64,000 nucleotides of DNA from Erwinia sp039023475 (lineage in GTDB: Bacteria; Pseudomonadota; Gammaproteobacteria; Enterobacterales; Enterobacteriaceae). Positions 9,801 through 17,410 of the stretch are shown piece by piece (position 1 is the first letter of the stretch; each line of letters opens with the position of its first letter). The notes beneath the pieces were generated by a model. The model saw nothing but the letters and a program-made list of their open reading frames with translations. It had not been told where the DNA came from and made no database searches. The stretch is taken from assembly GCF_039023475.1 (NCBI RefSeq), contig NZ_JBCHVB010000003.1:1-64000 (forward strand), written 5' to 3'. The translations under genes were made by a program, and so were the position numbers.

Positions 9801-10277
9801 CAGGGCATCAACTTTGAGCTGCAGGCCCGTCCTGTGCCGCAGGTGGTGGAAACCCAGCTCACCATTGATGGCCAGCAGCTGCACTACTTCAATCAGATGG
9901 CCGACTGGCAGAGTTTCCGCTGGCCGGGAGATACGTTTAAGCCGGGAACCATGCTGACCTGGACCACCGTCAACGCAGGCGCGCGCCTGTTCGGGGATTA
10001 CAGCGGGACCTGGGGCTTTATTCGCTGGCTGGACCAGGGAAAGCGTCAGCAGCTTGACCGCAGCCAGTGGATGATGAGCTTCACTGCTCCGGACGGTCGA
10101 ACCCTGCAGTGGGTGCTGCGTTCACAACTCGGAAAAGGTCCGCTGGCGCTGCTGGATCTGCGTGGTTTCACGCTGCCGGAGCAGATATTCAGTGTCGACA
10201 GCGAGGCCACCGCGCAGGCGCTGATGGCCAACACCGGAAACAGTGACATGGACGGACAACGATATTCTGGCCCTTGA
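6798..10277 (+). CDS. tssM: TssM (IcmF/VasK), T6SS membrane-complex protein
   Basis: A 1159-residue TssM, the large inner-membrane subunit that with TssL and TssJ forms the trans-envelope channel. I chose the GTG at 6798: it overlaps the upstream stop as GTGA and has CAGGAGA 7 bases before it; an in-frame ATG at 6750 lies inside the previous gene. Two N-terminal membrane helices (about 14-35 and 50-75), a cytoplasmic domain, a third helix near 381-404 (ALAWTLMTIISVWGAGTLLSF) and a long periplasmic part with the IcmF-related region and C-terminal beta domain (RGFTLPEQIF) follow the family plan. The nucleotide-binding loop is degenerate: LLLITGDEAAIEQL has no GKT/S. The length is normal. The gene looks intact although the core genes downstream are broken. 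Confidence 0.92.
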   Translation: MKLPLAPKTTEGRYLAVALIFFLLLAGMTFMIWKHPDIAGIEDGSQQQIYWLIAGGCISGCALIVSVVLLAAVRSAGKQEFNALVDSTNGDDEKKKRENDKAPVHPAAAMCDRIRGHPRSRIGLYWRRKTRLLLITGDEAAIEQLVPGLQENQWFEGNRTVLIYGGSLTAEPDKEKYTALRKLRRGRPLDGIVRVMPQSLNLTPQISDNDLRGLEKISELLRYSAPVWLWQLCSSDWSQTTRPEQTVGATFPLRAKPDDITRQLELMLPALRAQGVSQVTENNGHDFLLRLGQYLKDGGIARWAQQLVPWLAASQQRVPLRGLMFSLPENKPADTSGGTANAEKYVPESQRHALTLPVTWQGIVDDCTRVRGRRVGMAWEQALAWTLMTIISVWGAGTLLSFALNRHQIIAVADKALALVAYPAVSDEQLTALHSLRNDAGRLQHRIENGAPWYQRFGLDHNQQLLDAMLPWYGVANNRLIRDPANAALTQKLNALANSEPNSDRRAQLAKPGYDQLKAWLMMARPDKADGAFYARTMKTVQPTRMGISTGLWQSLSPDLWAFYISELPRQPQWKITPDVQLVSQSRQVLLQQIGRRNAESTLYQNMLKSVRRNFADVSLEEMTSGTDARRLFTTEEVVPGMFTREAWEGGIRQTIEKAANSRREEIDWVLSDSHKAVTADLSPEALKARLTQRYFADFAGSWLSFLNSLRLNPANNIADVTDQLTLMSDVRQSPLIALMNTIAWQGQTGQQSEGLSESIIKSAKDLVGGKDKPAIDQSASGPQGPLDETFGPLLTLMGKNKGSNVMSADTSLSLQTYLTRITRVRLRLQQVASASDPQEMMQTLAQTVFQGKSVDLTDTRQYGSLISASLGEEWSGFGSTMFVQPLTQAWETVLQPSAASLNDKWSRSVVANWHTAFDGRFPFAASKSDASLPMLAEFLRKDSGRIERFLMTELSGVLHKEGSQWVPDKVNSQGLSFNPTFMRAINQLSQLSDILFTDGSQGINFELQARPVPQVVETQLTIDGQQLHYFNQMADWQSFRWPGDTFKPGTMLTWTTVNAGARLFGDYSGTWGFIRWLDQGKRQQLDRSQWMMSFTAPDGRTLQWVLRSQLGKGPLALLDLRGFTLPEQIFSVDSEATAQALMANTGNSDMDGQRYSGP

Positions 10278-10466
10278 GCCGGAAGCGCTGGAGAAAGCGG
10301 ACACTGACGGCCTGGATGCCACACTTCACTGGCTGCAGACACGCCCGGGCACCGACTTTACAAAAGACAAATGGTTGCTCGTCTGCTGATGGCCCGTGTG
10401 GCGGAGCAGAAGTGCAGGAATGAACTGGCGCTGCATTTGCTGGGGGAACTCAATAATGCAGCACAG
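10249..10466 (+). pseudogene. tssA 3' fragment (frameshifted)
   Basis: Just past the end of tssM, in the frame read from 10249, comes a TssA/ImpA C-terminal signature: DILALEPEALEKADTDGLDATLHWLQ, then KDKWLL. The frame hits a stop at about 10388. The homology continues in the other frame as RLLMARVAEQ and NELALHLLGELNNAAQ, so one base has been lost or gained near 10377. TssA is the cap/scaffold protein that starts sheath assembly. The N-terminal bulk of the gene is missing, and the fragment runs straight into tssF sequence, so an internal deletion has joined the two genes. The residue pattern is that of TssA C-termini ending in LALHLLxEL. Confidence 0.75.
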
Positions 10467-10874
10467 TTTCCACCGGTGCAGGACCGTTTCCACTGGCGTG
10501 TGCTGAGCCACCTCGGCAGCGGATTCCTGTCGATGATGGATAATGCTGATGTATTGCGCGGCACCCTGGCGCGGTATGAATGGACCGACAGTGAAATGAA
10601 CCGCCGTCGCCTGGAAGCCATCATTGACGTGAAGCACAGCGAAACCGAGCGTTTCGAGCAGGGCTATCTGGTACGCGGTGTGCAGATTGAGGTGACGCTG
10701 GACAGCCACGGCTTTGCCGGGCGTGGCGACATCTGCCTGTTTGGCGAGATGCTGAGTCGCTTCTTCGCGCTTTACACCGATATCTAACTGTTTAACCGCC
10801 TGATTATCATCCTTCAACCGACCGGAAAGCGCCAGGAATGGGAAGAGAAGCACAACCGCCGCATTCCCGGCTGA
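10467..10874 (+). pseudogene. tssF 3' fragment with premature stop
   Basis: Immediately after the tssA piece and in the same frame comes a TssF (ImpG/VasA) C-terminal region: FHWRVLSHLGSGFLSMM, RGVQIEVTLDSHGFAGRGDICLFGEMLSRFFALYTDI. TssF is a baseplate wedge protein of roughly 600 residues; only about the last 135 codons remain. A TAA at 10785-10787 interrupts it where the family normally continues. The same frame then reads LFNRLIIILQPTGKRQEW up to a TGA at 10872-10874, which overlaps the tssG start as in intact clusters. The gene therefore has a 5' deletion fusing it to tssA and also a nonsense change. Confidence 0.78.
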
Positions 10875-11107
10875 CCCCGCAACTGGAAGCCGATCTTCAC
10901 CGCATCAACTTTTACCGTTTATGCCAGCTGCTGGAGAAGCGTAATCCGGGTAGGCCGCTGATGGGCTCGACCAGCCATCCTGCTGATGACCCGGTGCGGT
11001 TTGCGCCGCATCCGGGGATAGGTTTCCCTGCCAGTGAACTGAAGGCTGTCGGATATGATGAGGATGATGACAACAGGCCACCACTCATCCGTACGACCAT
11101 TATGGGG
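10838..11107 (+). pseudogene. tssG 5' fragment, truncated
   Basis: The first 90 codons or so of TssG (ImpH/VasB), a baseplate protein of about 330 residues that pairs with TssF. Family features are SRLTPQLEADLHRINFYRLCQLLE and the VRFAPHPGIGFPASEL strand, ending at RTTIMG. After about 11107 the sequence is no longer tssG: it becomes the reverse strand of an integrase gene, and the chimeric frame drifts to a chance stop at 11188. The start overlaps the tssF tail by 37 bases, the usual arrangement. Confidence 0.8.
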
Positions 11108-12106
11108 ATTGGTACTCATGGTGTGACGAAAACCATGGCCAGTCGCTCTCTTATCGTAGCCAACCCTCTTTATAACCATATTGGCTAGCCTCACTCATCA
11201 GTCTGTTCACATCATTTCGCCCCGCAAAAATGAGCTGGCAGTTTCCTGTTAGCTCTCCCAATTGACGTAGAGCACTCAAGGATTGAGCCGATAATGGGAC
11301 AACATGAGGGCGCTTCATTTTCATCCTGGTTTTGGAAATTTCCCAGATTCGATTATCGAAGTCGATTTCTTTCCATTTAGCCAGACGTAACTCCACTGTT
11401 CTTAAACCTGTCAGCATGAGTAACCAGGTAGCGAGAAGTGTTATATGGTTTCCAGAGTAATTTGAAAGCTTGTGCAAAAACTCAGGAAGTTCTGTAGCGT
11501 TAAGAAAGGGATAATGCTGTTTCTCATGACTTTGCAAAGCATTACCAAGATCAGCTACTGGGTGGTATTCGGCACGACCTGTCACAATCGCGTAGCGAAA
11601 TCCTCACTACAACGCTGGCGCACTTTGCTTGCAAGCTCAGGAGCTCCCCGTTTTCCATTCGTTGTAATACAGATAAAAGTTCCAGCGGTTTTATTTCATT
11701 TACCGGCTGGGAGCCTGGATAGGGGAATACGTTCTTATTAAAAGCTCGCACGACGTAATCAGCGTAATTTTTCGACCAGCCAGATACTTTCGCGTCATTC
11801 CACTCGAGAGCTAGTGCTTCAAAGGTATTAGTAACGACGAGTTTTTTAGCTAGCTGCTCGGATTTTTTGACTTCACTTGGATCTTGTCGTTCGCCAATAC
11901 CTTTCTGGCCTCATCTCTTTTAGTGCGAGCTTCCGCAAGAGATATGTATGGATAGATCCCAAATGACAGCTTTTTCTCTTTCCCGGCGAATCGAGATTTC
12001 ATGCGCCAGTACTTTGAACCGTTAGTCTTGACCAAGAGATAGAGCCCTCTACCGTCAGCGAGTCTACAGGCTTTGCAGTCTCGACCTGACGTGCATTTAA
12101 GGGCAT
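11107..12106 (-). pseudogene. P4-type tyrosine integrase, truncated and frameshifted
   Basis: On the minus strand an ATG at 12106 starts MPLNARQVETAKP, the typical N-terminus of P4-family integrases. The homology then shifts frame: VKTNGSKYWRMKSRFAGKEKKLSFGIYPYISLAEARTKRDEAR (about 12035-11880), an interrupted middle with stops, then LATWLLMLTGLRTVELRLAKWKEID and YDKRATGHGFRHTMST. The first catalytic Arg (in TGLRTVE) and the HGFRH motif remain, but the sequence ends right after HTMST and lacks the C-terminal Tyr. Several frameshifts plus the 3' loss make it non-functional. It begins 175 bases from the 3' end of argW, as expected for an island integrase using that tRNA. E. coli carries intS at the same tRNA. 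Confidence 0.88.
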
Positions 12107-12280
12107 TTTGGGGGCCTCATTTTTCATTGAACAGGATAAGCCCCCACTAAGGCCCCCAAACGCTTATTGATTCACGTTGAAATGAGGAGGCATCGGTTGA
12201 CGTCGCGTAGCCAAAGTAGAGGGTTTTCACTGATTATAAGGGGTTTTATTGATTTCGGCAGACTTCGGGAGAGGTGTGAA

Positions 12281-12355
12281 TGGTGTCCCCTGCAGGAATC
12301 GAACCTACAACTAGCCCTTAGGAGGGGCTCGTTATATCCATTTAACTAAGGGGAC
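12281..12355 (-). tRNA. argW: tRNA-Arg (anticodon CCT)
   Basis: On the minus strand, GTCCCCTTAG... to ...GGGGACACCA folds as a tRNA. It has a 7-bp acceptor stem, an anticodon stem AGCCC/GGGCT around the loop CTCCTAA (anticodon CCT, reading AGG), a T-arm with GGTTCGATTCC and an encoded CCA. It corresponds to E. coli argW, a known integration site for prophages and islands. The integrase remnant next to its 3' end fits this use. Confidence 0.95.
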
Positions 12356-12365
12356 AGCGGCACGC

Positions 12366-12394
12366 ACTATAGCACAGTCAGAGGCAGGGATTCA
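12366..12394 (-). promoter_or_regulatory. Probable argW promoter
   Basis: On the minus strand a TATAGT -10 box (12366-12371) lies 10 bases upstream of the tRNA, followed by a GC-rich GCG discriminator typical of stable-RNA promoters. The -35 match 17 bases further up (TGAATC) is weak. Confidence 0.5.
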
Positions 12395-12497
12395 CTACGT
12401 TGCCGTGCGTTTGCTCATTCTGCCAGCAATTCATCTTTTCTGGTCACCCTTCATCCAGCCCGGCACTTATCAGGGCGGCTACTTTGCCAATAAAAGC

Positions 12498-12537
12498 AGA
12501 GTAGCGGCAGCAAAAGGGGCATCTCCCGGCCTACTCT
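12498..12537 (-). terminator. Possible terminator of the fimbrial operon
   Basis: An inverted repeat, AGAGTAG at 12498-12504 and CTACTCT at 12531-12537, can be extended inside by GGCCGGGAG-like pairing. On the minus strand it is followed by GCTTTTATT. It lies about 30 bases past the end of the adhesin gene. The T run is short, so termination strength is uncertain. Confidence 0.4.
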
Positions 12538-12565
12538 TCTGGCGATTGGCTCTCATCTCAGCAAG

Positions 12566-13642
12566 CTATTCATATTCCATATAAATGATTATCGTGCCCA
12601 CTACCGTTCCCGCTGAAGCGTGGGCAGGATCGTAAATTTTATACCTTGCGCCGATATCTAACGCTGTGAGCGAGCCAACCAGATCTTTATCCTGAGTTAA
12701 GGAACCAAGCGACGTGGAGGAGGCGTCGTATTCTGCGCTGAATCTCAGCGGATCGGCGGCTACGTTAAATAACTGGAAACCAACCCCAGAAGAAGTAGAC
12801 GCGGCGTTCCTGATGATATAGTTGGCGTTATCGACGATATCGTTGCTGTATACCCGTAGATTAAAGGTCTTTGTCGCTTTACTGTTGATACTGCCGCTAC
12901 AGGAAACGGGGACAGAAAAGCGCGTATCGGAGAAGTCACCGGATTTAAGCATGTAGAGCGTGGTTGACGGTAATGAGAACTGCTGATTCTGAATAACGCA
13001 AGTGGTATTAACCGGCGAAAAGTTAACGTTAAATGAGGCAAAGCCTTTTAGATCGCTATAGGAGCTTGACGCTGCGGCTGATTTTGAGGGCGCCAGCCCG
13101 CGCAACGCAGCGGCAGTCGGGTAGGCGGTATTGCCGTTATTTGAAATAAAATATAAAACCGGTATTTCAATACTCCCTGTTGTGGTGGCCACATCATAAT
13201 GCGAGCCATCAACCACCTCAGCGGTGAACGTAATTTCGCTATCGAATTCCGATGACGCATAATCCTGAGTAATAAACGCGCCAAAATTCTTACTGGTAAC
13301 AGGCAGCGATGCTGTAAATTTGATAAATGTGTCCCGATCGCCAGTACTAAATTTCACTGTGTAGCCACCTTCAATACCGTTACGGTAATTCAACGTTTCC
13401 CCGCCGGTGACACAGGTGAGTTTAAATCCTGAGAAGTTCGAACTACTGGTAACCGAATAGCTGTTAGTGAGTGAAAGCAGGCTGGCAAGCTCGATATTGC
13501 TGATAGCCGAAGTTGCAACAGCACTCTTGCCTGTCGCGATATTGGACGCATCACAGTAGGCAAAAGCCTGATTTAAAAGAACGATATTCATACCCGCCAA
13601 GAATGTGAGAGTAGAGAGAAATCTTCTTATAAATCTTTGCAT
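12566..13642 (-). CDS. Fimbrial tip adhesin / minor subunit
   Basis: A 358-residue secreted protein, last gene of a chaperone-usher operon. The signal peptide covers about residues 1-28 (TFLAGMNIVLLNQAFAYC). The length is about twice that of a pilin. A lectin-like N-terminal half is followed, from about residue 200, by a pilin-like half with FASFNVNFSPVNTTC, a second Cys in VPVSCSGS, and a final beta strand GTIIIYMEYE that fits the donor-strand pattern recognised by the chaperone. This two-domain build and last-gene position suggest the receptor-binding tip. The start overlaps the usher 3' end by 16 bases. The ligand cannot be predicted. Confidence 0.8.
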   Translation of the reverse strand: MQRFIRRFLSTLTFLAGMNIVLLNQAFAYCDASNIATGKSAVATSAISNIELASLLSLTNSYSVTSSSNFSGFKLTCVTGGETLNYRNGIEGGYTVKFSTGDRDTFIKFTASLPVTSKNFGAFITQDYASSEFDSEITFTAEVVDGSHYDVATTTGSIEIPVLYFISNNGNTAYPTAAALRGLAPSKSAAASSSYSDLKGFASFNVNFSPVNTTCVIQNQQFSLPSTTLYMLKSGDFSDTRFSVPVSCSGSINSKATKTFNLRVYSNDIVDNANYIIRNAASTSSGVGFQLFNVAADPLRFSAEYDASSTSLGSLTQDKDLVGSLTALDIGARYKIYDPAHASAGTVVGTIIIYMEYE

Positions 13643-16053
13643 ATGTTTTCTCCGGTGAGTACAGCATGTCTGATGACGCAGGATTTCGCTTTATCAGTGC
13701 GGACAAGGATATAGTCGGGCAGCAAATCGGCCTTAACGTAGATAAATCCACCCTGTGCGACATAGCCCAGTTCGTCGCCTTTTTGATCAAAAAGCGAGGC
13801 GCCAAAAGTCAGAGGCTGTCCATCCGCGTGACTGGCGCGCAGGTGGAACGTTTTTCGCGTATCAGTGACATATTTCACGTAAGAAATACTGCCTTTCCAC
13901 GGGGCGACCTTTTTAATATTTCCCTGAATATCGCCAGCGGATTCTGAAGTGAGATAAAACGTATTTTTGCGCCAGGGCGTGGCGTAAGGAATGAGCGCTT
14001 TACCTTCGCTGTTGGTAAAAATCGTCGGGTTGCCGTTCACTTTTGCATTGGCAACGCCTGGCGCATCGATGATGACAAAATGGTTGCCCATCAGCGGTGA
14101 TGAGAGCAAACCGTGCCGGGATAAAAGCAGCGAGCCTGAGGCGCCGAGATCGTACTGGGTATAACTTTCCCCCTGCGTCAGGTTTCCATTAAGAGACGTC
14201 CAGGGAGAAATAGAGGAAAACCAGGCGCTGGATGATGCACCTTCCTGACTTCTTCTGTTGGCTGAAAGGGAGTATCTGAAGGTGTCGGAAACCTTTTCAT
14301 TCCAGCCCATTGAGGCGGTGTATTGATCTCCCTGCATGCTGGAAGCGGCGCTTATCGTGCCGTTACGGCCAAACAGGCTGAGGGGAATGCTCAGGTTAAG
14401 ACTGGCATATTTTTCGTCGCGATAAACCGCCGTGCGGTGGTAGCGTTGAACGTTATCAACGCTAGTGTAAATCCTTTTACCGCCGTTAACTGACCAGGAA
14501 ATCTGATGGTAAGTATTGCTCCATCCCAGGCTAAGCTGGCGGGAGACTTTCGACGTATTCCAGTATTCCGTGGCGAAAAGCCCGGCATTCAGATTGCCAT
14601 AACCCGCTGGCAGCCGCTGGTCAATCGCCAGGCTCAGGGTATTTTTCTCCTGGGCGCGATACCCTATCTGGTCGCTGATATAGTCAGCGGCAGTATCAGA
14701 CTGGCTCAGCGTGAGATAATCTCTTTCACTGTGTGATGCGGCAAGCGTGACGGAGGTCCGGGTTGTAAAATGCCTGTTCAGCGAGAGTCGTGTCTTGCCT
14801 CCCTGAAGATTGTCATCTGTCAGGCTGGCGCGGGTATACTGATGACTTGCTGACAGCGTTCCGAGGTGAGGGATTAATAGTCCTGCGCCCATCAGGGCAG
14901 ACTGATAATCCTCACCCACAATAGTGCCGGAAACCAGCGTCAGGTAATTATTTATCCCTCTTGAGTACTCCGCCTGGAAGAAAGCATTATTTCTGAGGAG
15001 AGAATCACTTTTGAATTGACCCGCGTAAAGCATCCAGTCGGAGGAACCGCTTCTGAGCAGATTCCCCGAAGAGGAATAGGGTATTACTGTGGTGCTCTTA
15101 CTGCCGTCGGTGTTTTCAATGACAAGATAGAGATCCGACCTTGAGCCTGTCGGCATCAGATCGGAAAATTCAAACGGGCCGGCAGGCACGCTTTGCTGAA
15201 AAACGATTTTATCGTCCTGAAGCACTTTTACTATCGCATTCGTTTCTGCGATGCCGCTGACAACGGGCATATAGGTCCGGTAGCTGTCAGGCAGCATCGC
15301 CAGATCCTTACTCAGGCTGACGCCCCGGTATCTGACGCTGTCAAACCAGACCGAACTCGTATTATCATCACCTGCCCTGAAAGTCGCATTCATAGCTGGA
15401 AAAGATTTTTCAAAATAACGGGACCGGTTAATCCATCCTGAATGAAACGTATTGCGATAATAGTAAGAATTATCACGCAGATGCCACTCAGCCAGATTAA
15501 ATCCGCTGTTTAACGTCAGGTAGAGATTCGATGTTTTTTGATTATTTCTATCGTTCCCGCCGGAATAGATAACGTTATAGTTGGTGAATAAACCTGAGAT
15601 GCCTTTATCCCATAGCGCTGGCGGCATCCAGTTACGATCGTGCGTGATAATCTGAGCCTGAGGCACGGTAATATCGAGCTGAAAGATATCCTGACGGAAA
15701 CGGATCTCATTACCCTGAACGATATCGGGCAAATTAATCCACTGTCCGGAAATGTTCTGGGCGTGATCTGAGTCGCTTTTCAAATCCAGCGAGGGGACAT
15801 CATCTCTTTGAAGAAGAAAACGCTCTTTTCCTTCAATCTTTAACTGATATTTCCCCTTCCACTCTTTATTGACATAAATATCAACGCTGTAAGTGCCGGG
15901 AGAAATAGTATTTTTTTCCTCAGACCAGTTCTCTTTTGACAGGCTGCCCATCATAAAGCCCTGATTGAATTCTTCACCGGCATAACTGCGCAGGCAGCTA
16001 ACCGTGCCGAAAAAAATTACTATTACTCTGAAAAGTGGAAATGACGTTTTCAT
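13627..16053 (-). CDS. Outer-membrane fimbrial usher (FimD/PapC family)
   Basis: An 808-residue usher forming the outer-membrane beta-barrel pore through which pilin subunits are assembled. A signal peptide at the start (about 1-25, ending SYAGEEFNQGFM) is followed by the N-terminal chaperone-binding domain. A long barrel with the plug domain contains family features such as FSDLMPTGSRSDLYLVIENTDGS and LPDSYRTYMPVVSGIAETNA. The C-terminal domains include YATPWRKNTFYL and a final Cys-containing strand (KAKSCVIRHAVLTGENIC). The length is normal, with no frameshift seen. Its ATG shares one base with the chaperone stop (TAATG), so translation is coupled. Confidence 0.93.
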   Translation of the reverse strand: MKTSFPLFRVIVIFFGTVSCLRSYAGEEFNQGFMMGSLSKENWSEEKNTISPGTYSVDIYVNKEWKGKYQLKIEGKERFLLQRDDVPSLDLKSDSDHAQNISGQWINLPDIVQGNEIRFRQDIFQLDITVPQAQIITHDRNWMPPALWDKGISGLFTNYNVIYSGGNDRNNQKTSNLYLTLNSGFNLAEWHLRDNSYYYRNTFHSGWINRSRYFEKSFPAMNATFRAGDDNTSSVWFDSVRYRGVSLSKDLAMLPDSYRTYMPVVSGIAETNAIVKVLQDDKIVFQQSVPAGPFEFSDLMPTGSRSDLYLVIENTDGSKSTTVIPYSSSGNLLRSGSSDWMLYAGQFKSDSLLRNNAFFQAEYSRGINNYLTLVSGTIVGEDYQSALMGAGLLIPHLGTLSASHQYTRASLTDDNLQGGKTRLSLNRHFTTRTSVTLAASHSERDYLTLSQSDTAADYISDQIGYRAQEKNTLSLAIDQRLPAGYGNLNAGLFATEYWNTSKVSRQLSLGWSNTYHQISWSVNGGKRIYTSVDNVQRYHRTAVYRDEKYASLNLSIPLSLFGRNGTISAASSMQGDQYTASMGWNEKVSDTFRYSLSANRRSQEGASSSAWFSSISPWTSLNGNLTQGESYTQYDLGASGSLLLSRHGLLSSPLMGNHFVIIDAPGVANAKVNGNPTIFTNSEGKALIPYATPWRKNTFYLTSESAGDIQGNIKKVAPWKGSISYVKYVTDTRKTFHLRASHADGQPLTFGASLFDQKGDELGYVAQGGFIYVKADLLPDYILVRTDKAKSCVIRHAVLTGENICKDL

Positions 16054-16757
16054 TAGCGACGAATGTCAACCGTTCTGAGCGTGCCAAAGTCATCTATATA
16101 GGTCAGATAAACCCGATCGGAGGGTTTCAGATGACGGTTATTTACTGCGGCGCAGCTAAAGGGGGGGATCATTAGCGTTTCTGCCAGCAGATTATCTTTT
16201 TTACTGCCATTTTTTATTTTGCTCAGTCCGGCAACCGTAGCGTAGTAAGGCGAGCTGTTTTTTATGCATAAACCATCATGCTCACTGGTCAGCTCAAGGT
16301 AGGTTTGCAGGTTATTGAGATCGGCTTTTAAATTCGCAGGCCGGTAAAATACCTTGACGCGGTTGCGCACGGCGAACTGAATGTAACTGCCGCTTTTGTC
16401 TTTAGGGTTAGGCGGAATATCGATGAAATTCAGCCAGAACAGCGATTCGCGGTCTTCCGGCAGCGTGGCAGCCAGATTATTTTTCATCACGTTAAGGATC
16501 TGGCCATCGTTGGCACCAATGCGAACTACCGAGGGTACAACAGCCAGAGGCAATCTGAGATTTTCAGGTTTTTCACTGGGGTTTCCGTTATCTATCCATG
16601 ACTGAATCAGATGCGCTTCAGCTGATTTGTTGACGAGCTGGACATTAACGGTTTTTTTATCACTGAGATAAACGACGCGCGTATTATTCATTACGACGCT
16701 GGCATTTGTGCCGAATGAAAGAATACATAGCAATGTTGTGGTAAAAACGAATTTCAT
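16053..16757 (-). CDS. Periplasmic fimbrial chaperone (PapD-like)
   Basis: A 234-residue protein with a signal peptide (MKFVFTTTLLCILSFGTNA). The two-Ig-domain chaperone signature includes VQLVNKSAEAHLIQSWID, ESLFWLNFIDIPP (the family FYLNIREIPP-type strand) and IQFAVRNRVKVFYRP. It would bind pilin subunits in the periplasm by donor-strand complementation and hand them to the usher encoded next. Two Cys residues in the second domain (C near DGLC and PPFSC) may form a disulfide. It is co-transcribed with the pilin gene 53 bases upstream. Confidence 0.92.
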   Translation of the reverse strand: MKFVFTTTLLCILSFGTNASVVMNNTRVVYLSDKKTVNVQLVNKSAEAHLIQSWIDNGNPSEKPENLRLPLAVVPSVVRIGANDGQILNVMKNNLAATLPEDRESLFWLNFIDIPPNPKDKSGSYIQFAVRNRVKVFYRPANLKADLNNLQTYLELTSEHDGLCIKNSSPYYATVAGLSKIKNGSKKDNLLAETLMIPPFSCAAVNNRHLKPSDRVYLTYIDDFGTLRTVDIRR

Positions 16758-16810
16758 TTTCAGTTCTCATTTAATGACATCCTTGTCTGTTAATATTCCT
16801 GAATGAATGC

Positions 16811-17410
16811 TTACTCGTAGGTAAAGGTATAAGTGGCGGTGGTCACTACTGAGCCTGGCGTGACTGTCGCGCCGCCGTAGTTGTAATAATTGGCGTAGTA
16901 GTTAAGGGCACCGGCGGGTGAAGTGTCATAAGCGGTACCGTCGGAGGATGACGTTTTCAGACCAGTATCAAGCGCCTGGTTCAGCGCGATCAACTGACTG
17001 CCATCGCTGGTGAGGCCGATGCCGACGCCGCTGGCGGTGCCGGTACTGTTTTTCAGGTAAGTGTTATCATCAGAAACGTTGCCGCCTGAGAACGTCACTT
17101 TCAGGGTTTGCGCCGCATTACTGCTGCTGTTGAAACCGGCGCAGCCATCAACATTCAGCGTAAATTGTTTGGCGTTGGTGCTGATTACGCCTACGCTGTT
17201 GCCCATGTCGCTACGGGTAACCGGGTTCAAATCCACCGCAAAATCGCTACCGCTGTTGGTGGTGACGTTACAGGTCGCGTCTGTTACTGAACCGTAAAAA
17301 GTGATGGTCCCGCCGCCAACATCTGCAGTGGTGGTTGCGGCGAAAGCTGCATTGCAGGCCGTTAACAGAAAAATACCTGCGGTAATACCATTTAAAGCTG
17401 TTTTATTCAT
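16811..17410 (-). CDS. Major fimbrial subunit (pilin)
   Basis: A 199-residue secreted pilin, first gene of the operon. The signal peptide ends in NAAFA. The mature part begins with a donor-strand segment (GGGTITFYGSVTDATCNV) and has the usual Cys pair (TCNV and VDGCAGF), a hydrophobic alternating strand and a C-terminal YTFTYE ending used for chaperone recognition. The size and first position mark it as the shaft subunit. AAAGGA lies 10 bases upstream of the ATG on the minus strand. The long gene-free stretch upstream is probably its control region. Confidence 0.9.
   Translation of the reverse strand: MNKTALNGITAGIFLLTACNAAFAATTTADVGGGTITFYGSVTDATCNVTTNSGSDFAVDLNPVTRSDMGNSVGVISTNAKQFTLNVDGCAGFNSSSNAAQTLKVTFSGGNVSDDNTYLKNSTGTASGVGIGLTSDGSQLIALNQALDTGLKTSSSDGTAYDTSPAGALNYYANYYNYGGATVTPGSVVTTATYTFTYE

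Noticed and set aside
10919..11194. Minus-strand frame starting with integrase-like residues
   Set aside because: Only its first part (HGFRHTMST) is integrase; the rest is the reverse strand of tssG, so it is a chimera of the junction and not a gene.
12281..12300. Search for a second attachment-site copy matching the argW 3' end
   Set aside because: I saw no second copy of the tRNA 3' end in the window, so island limits cannot be set from this sequence.
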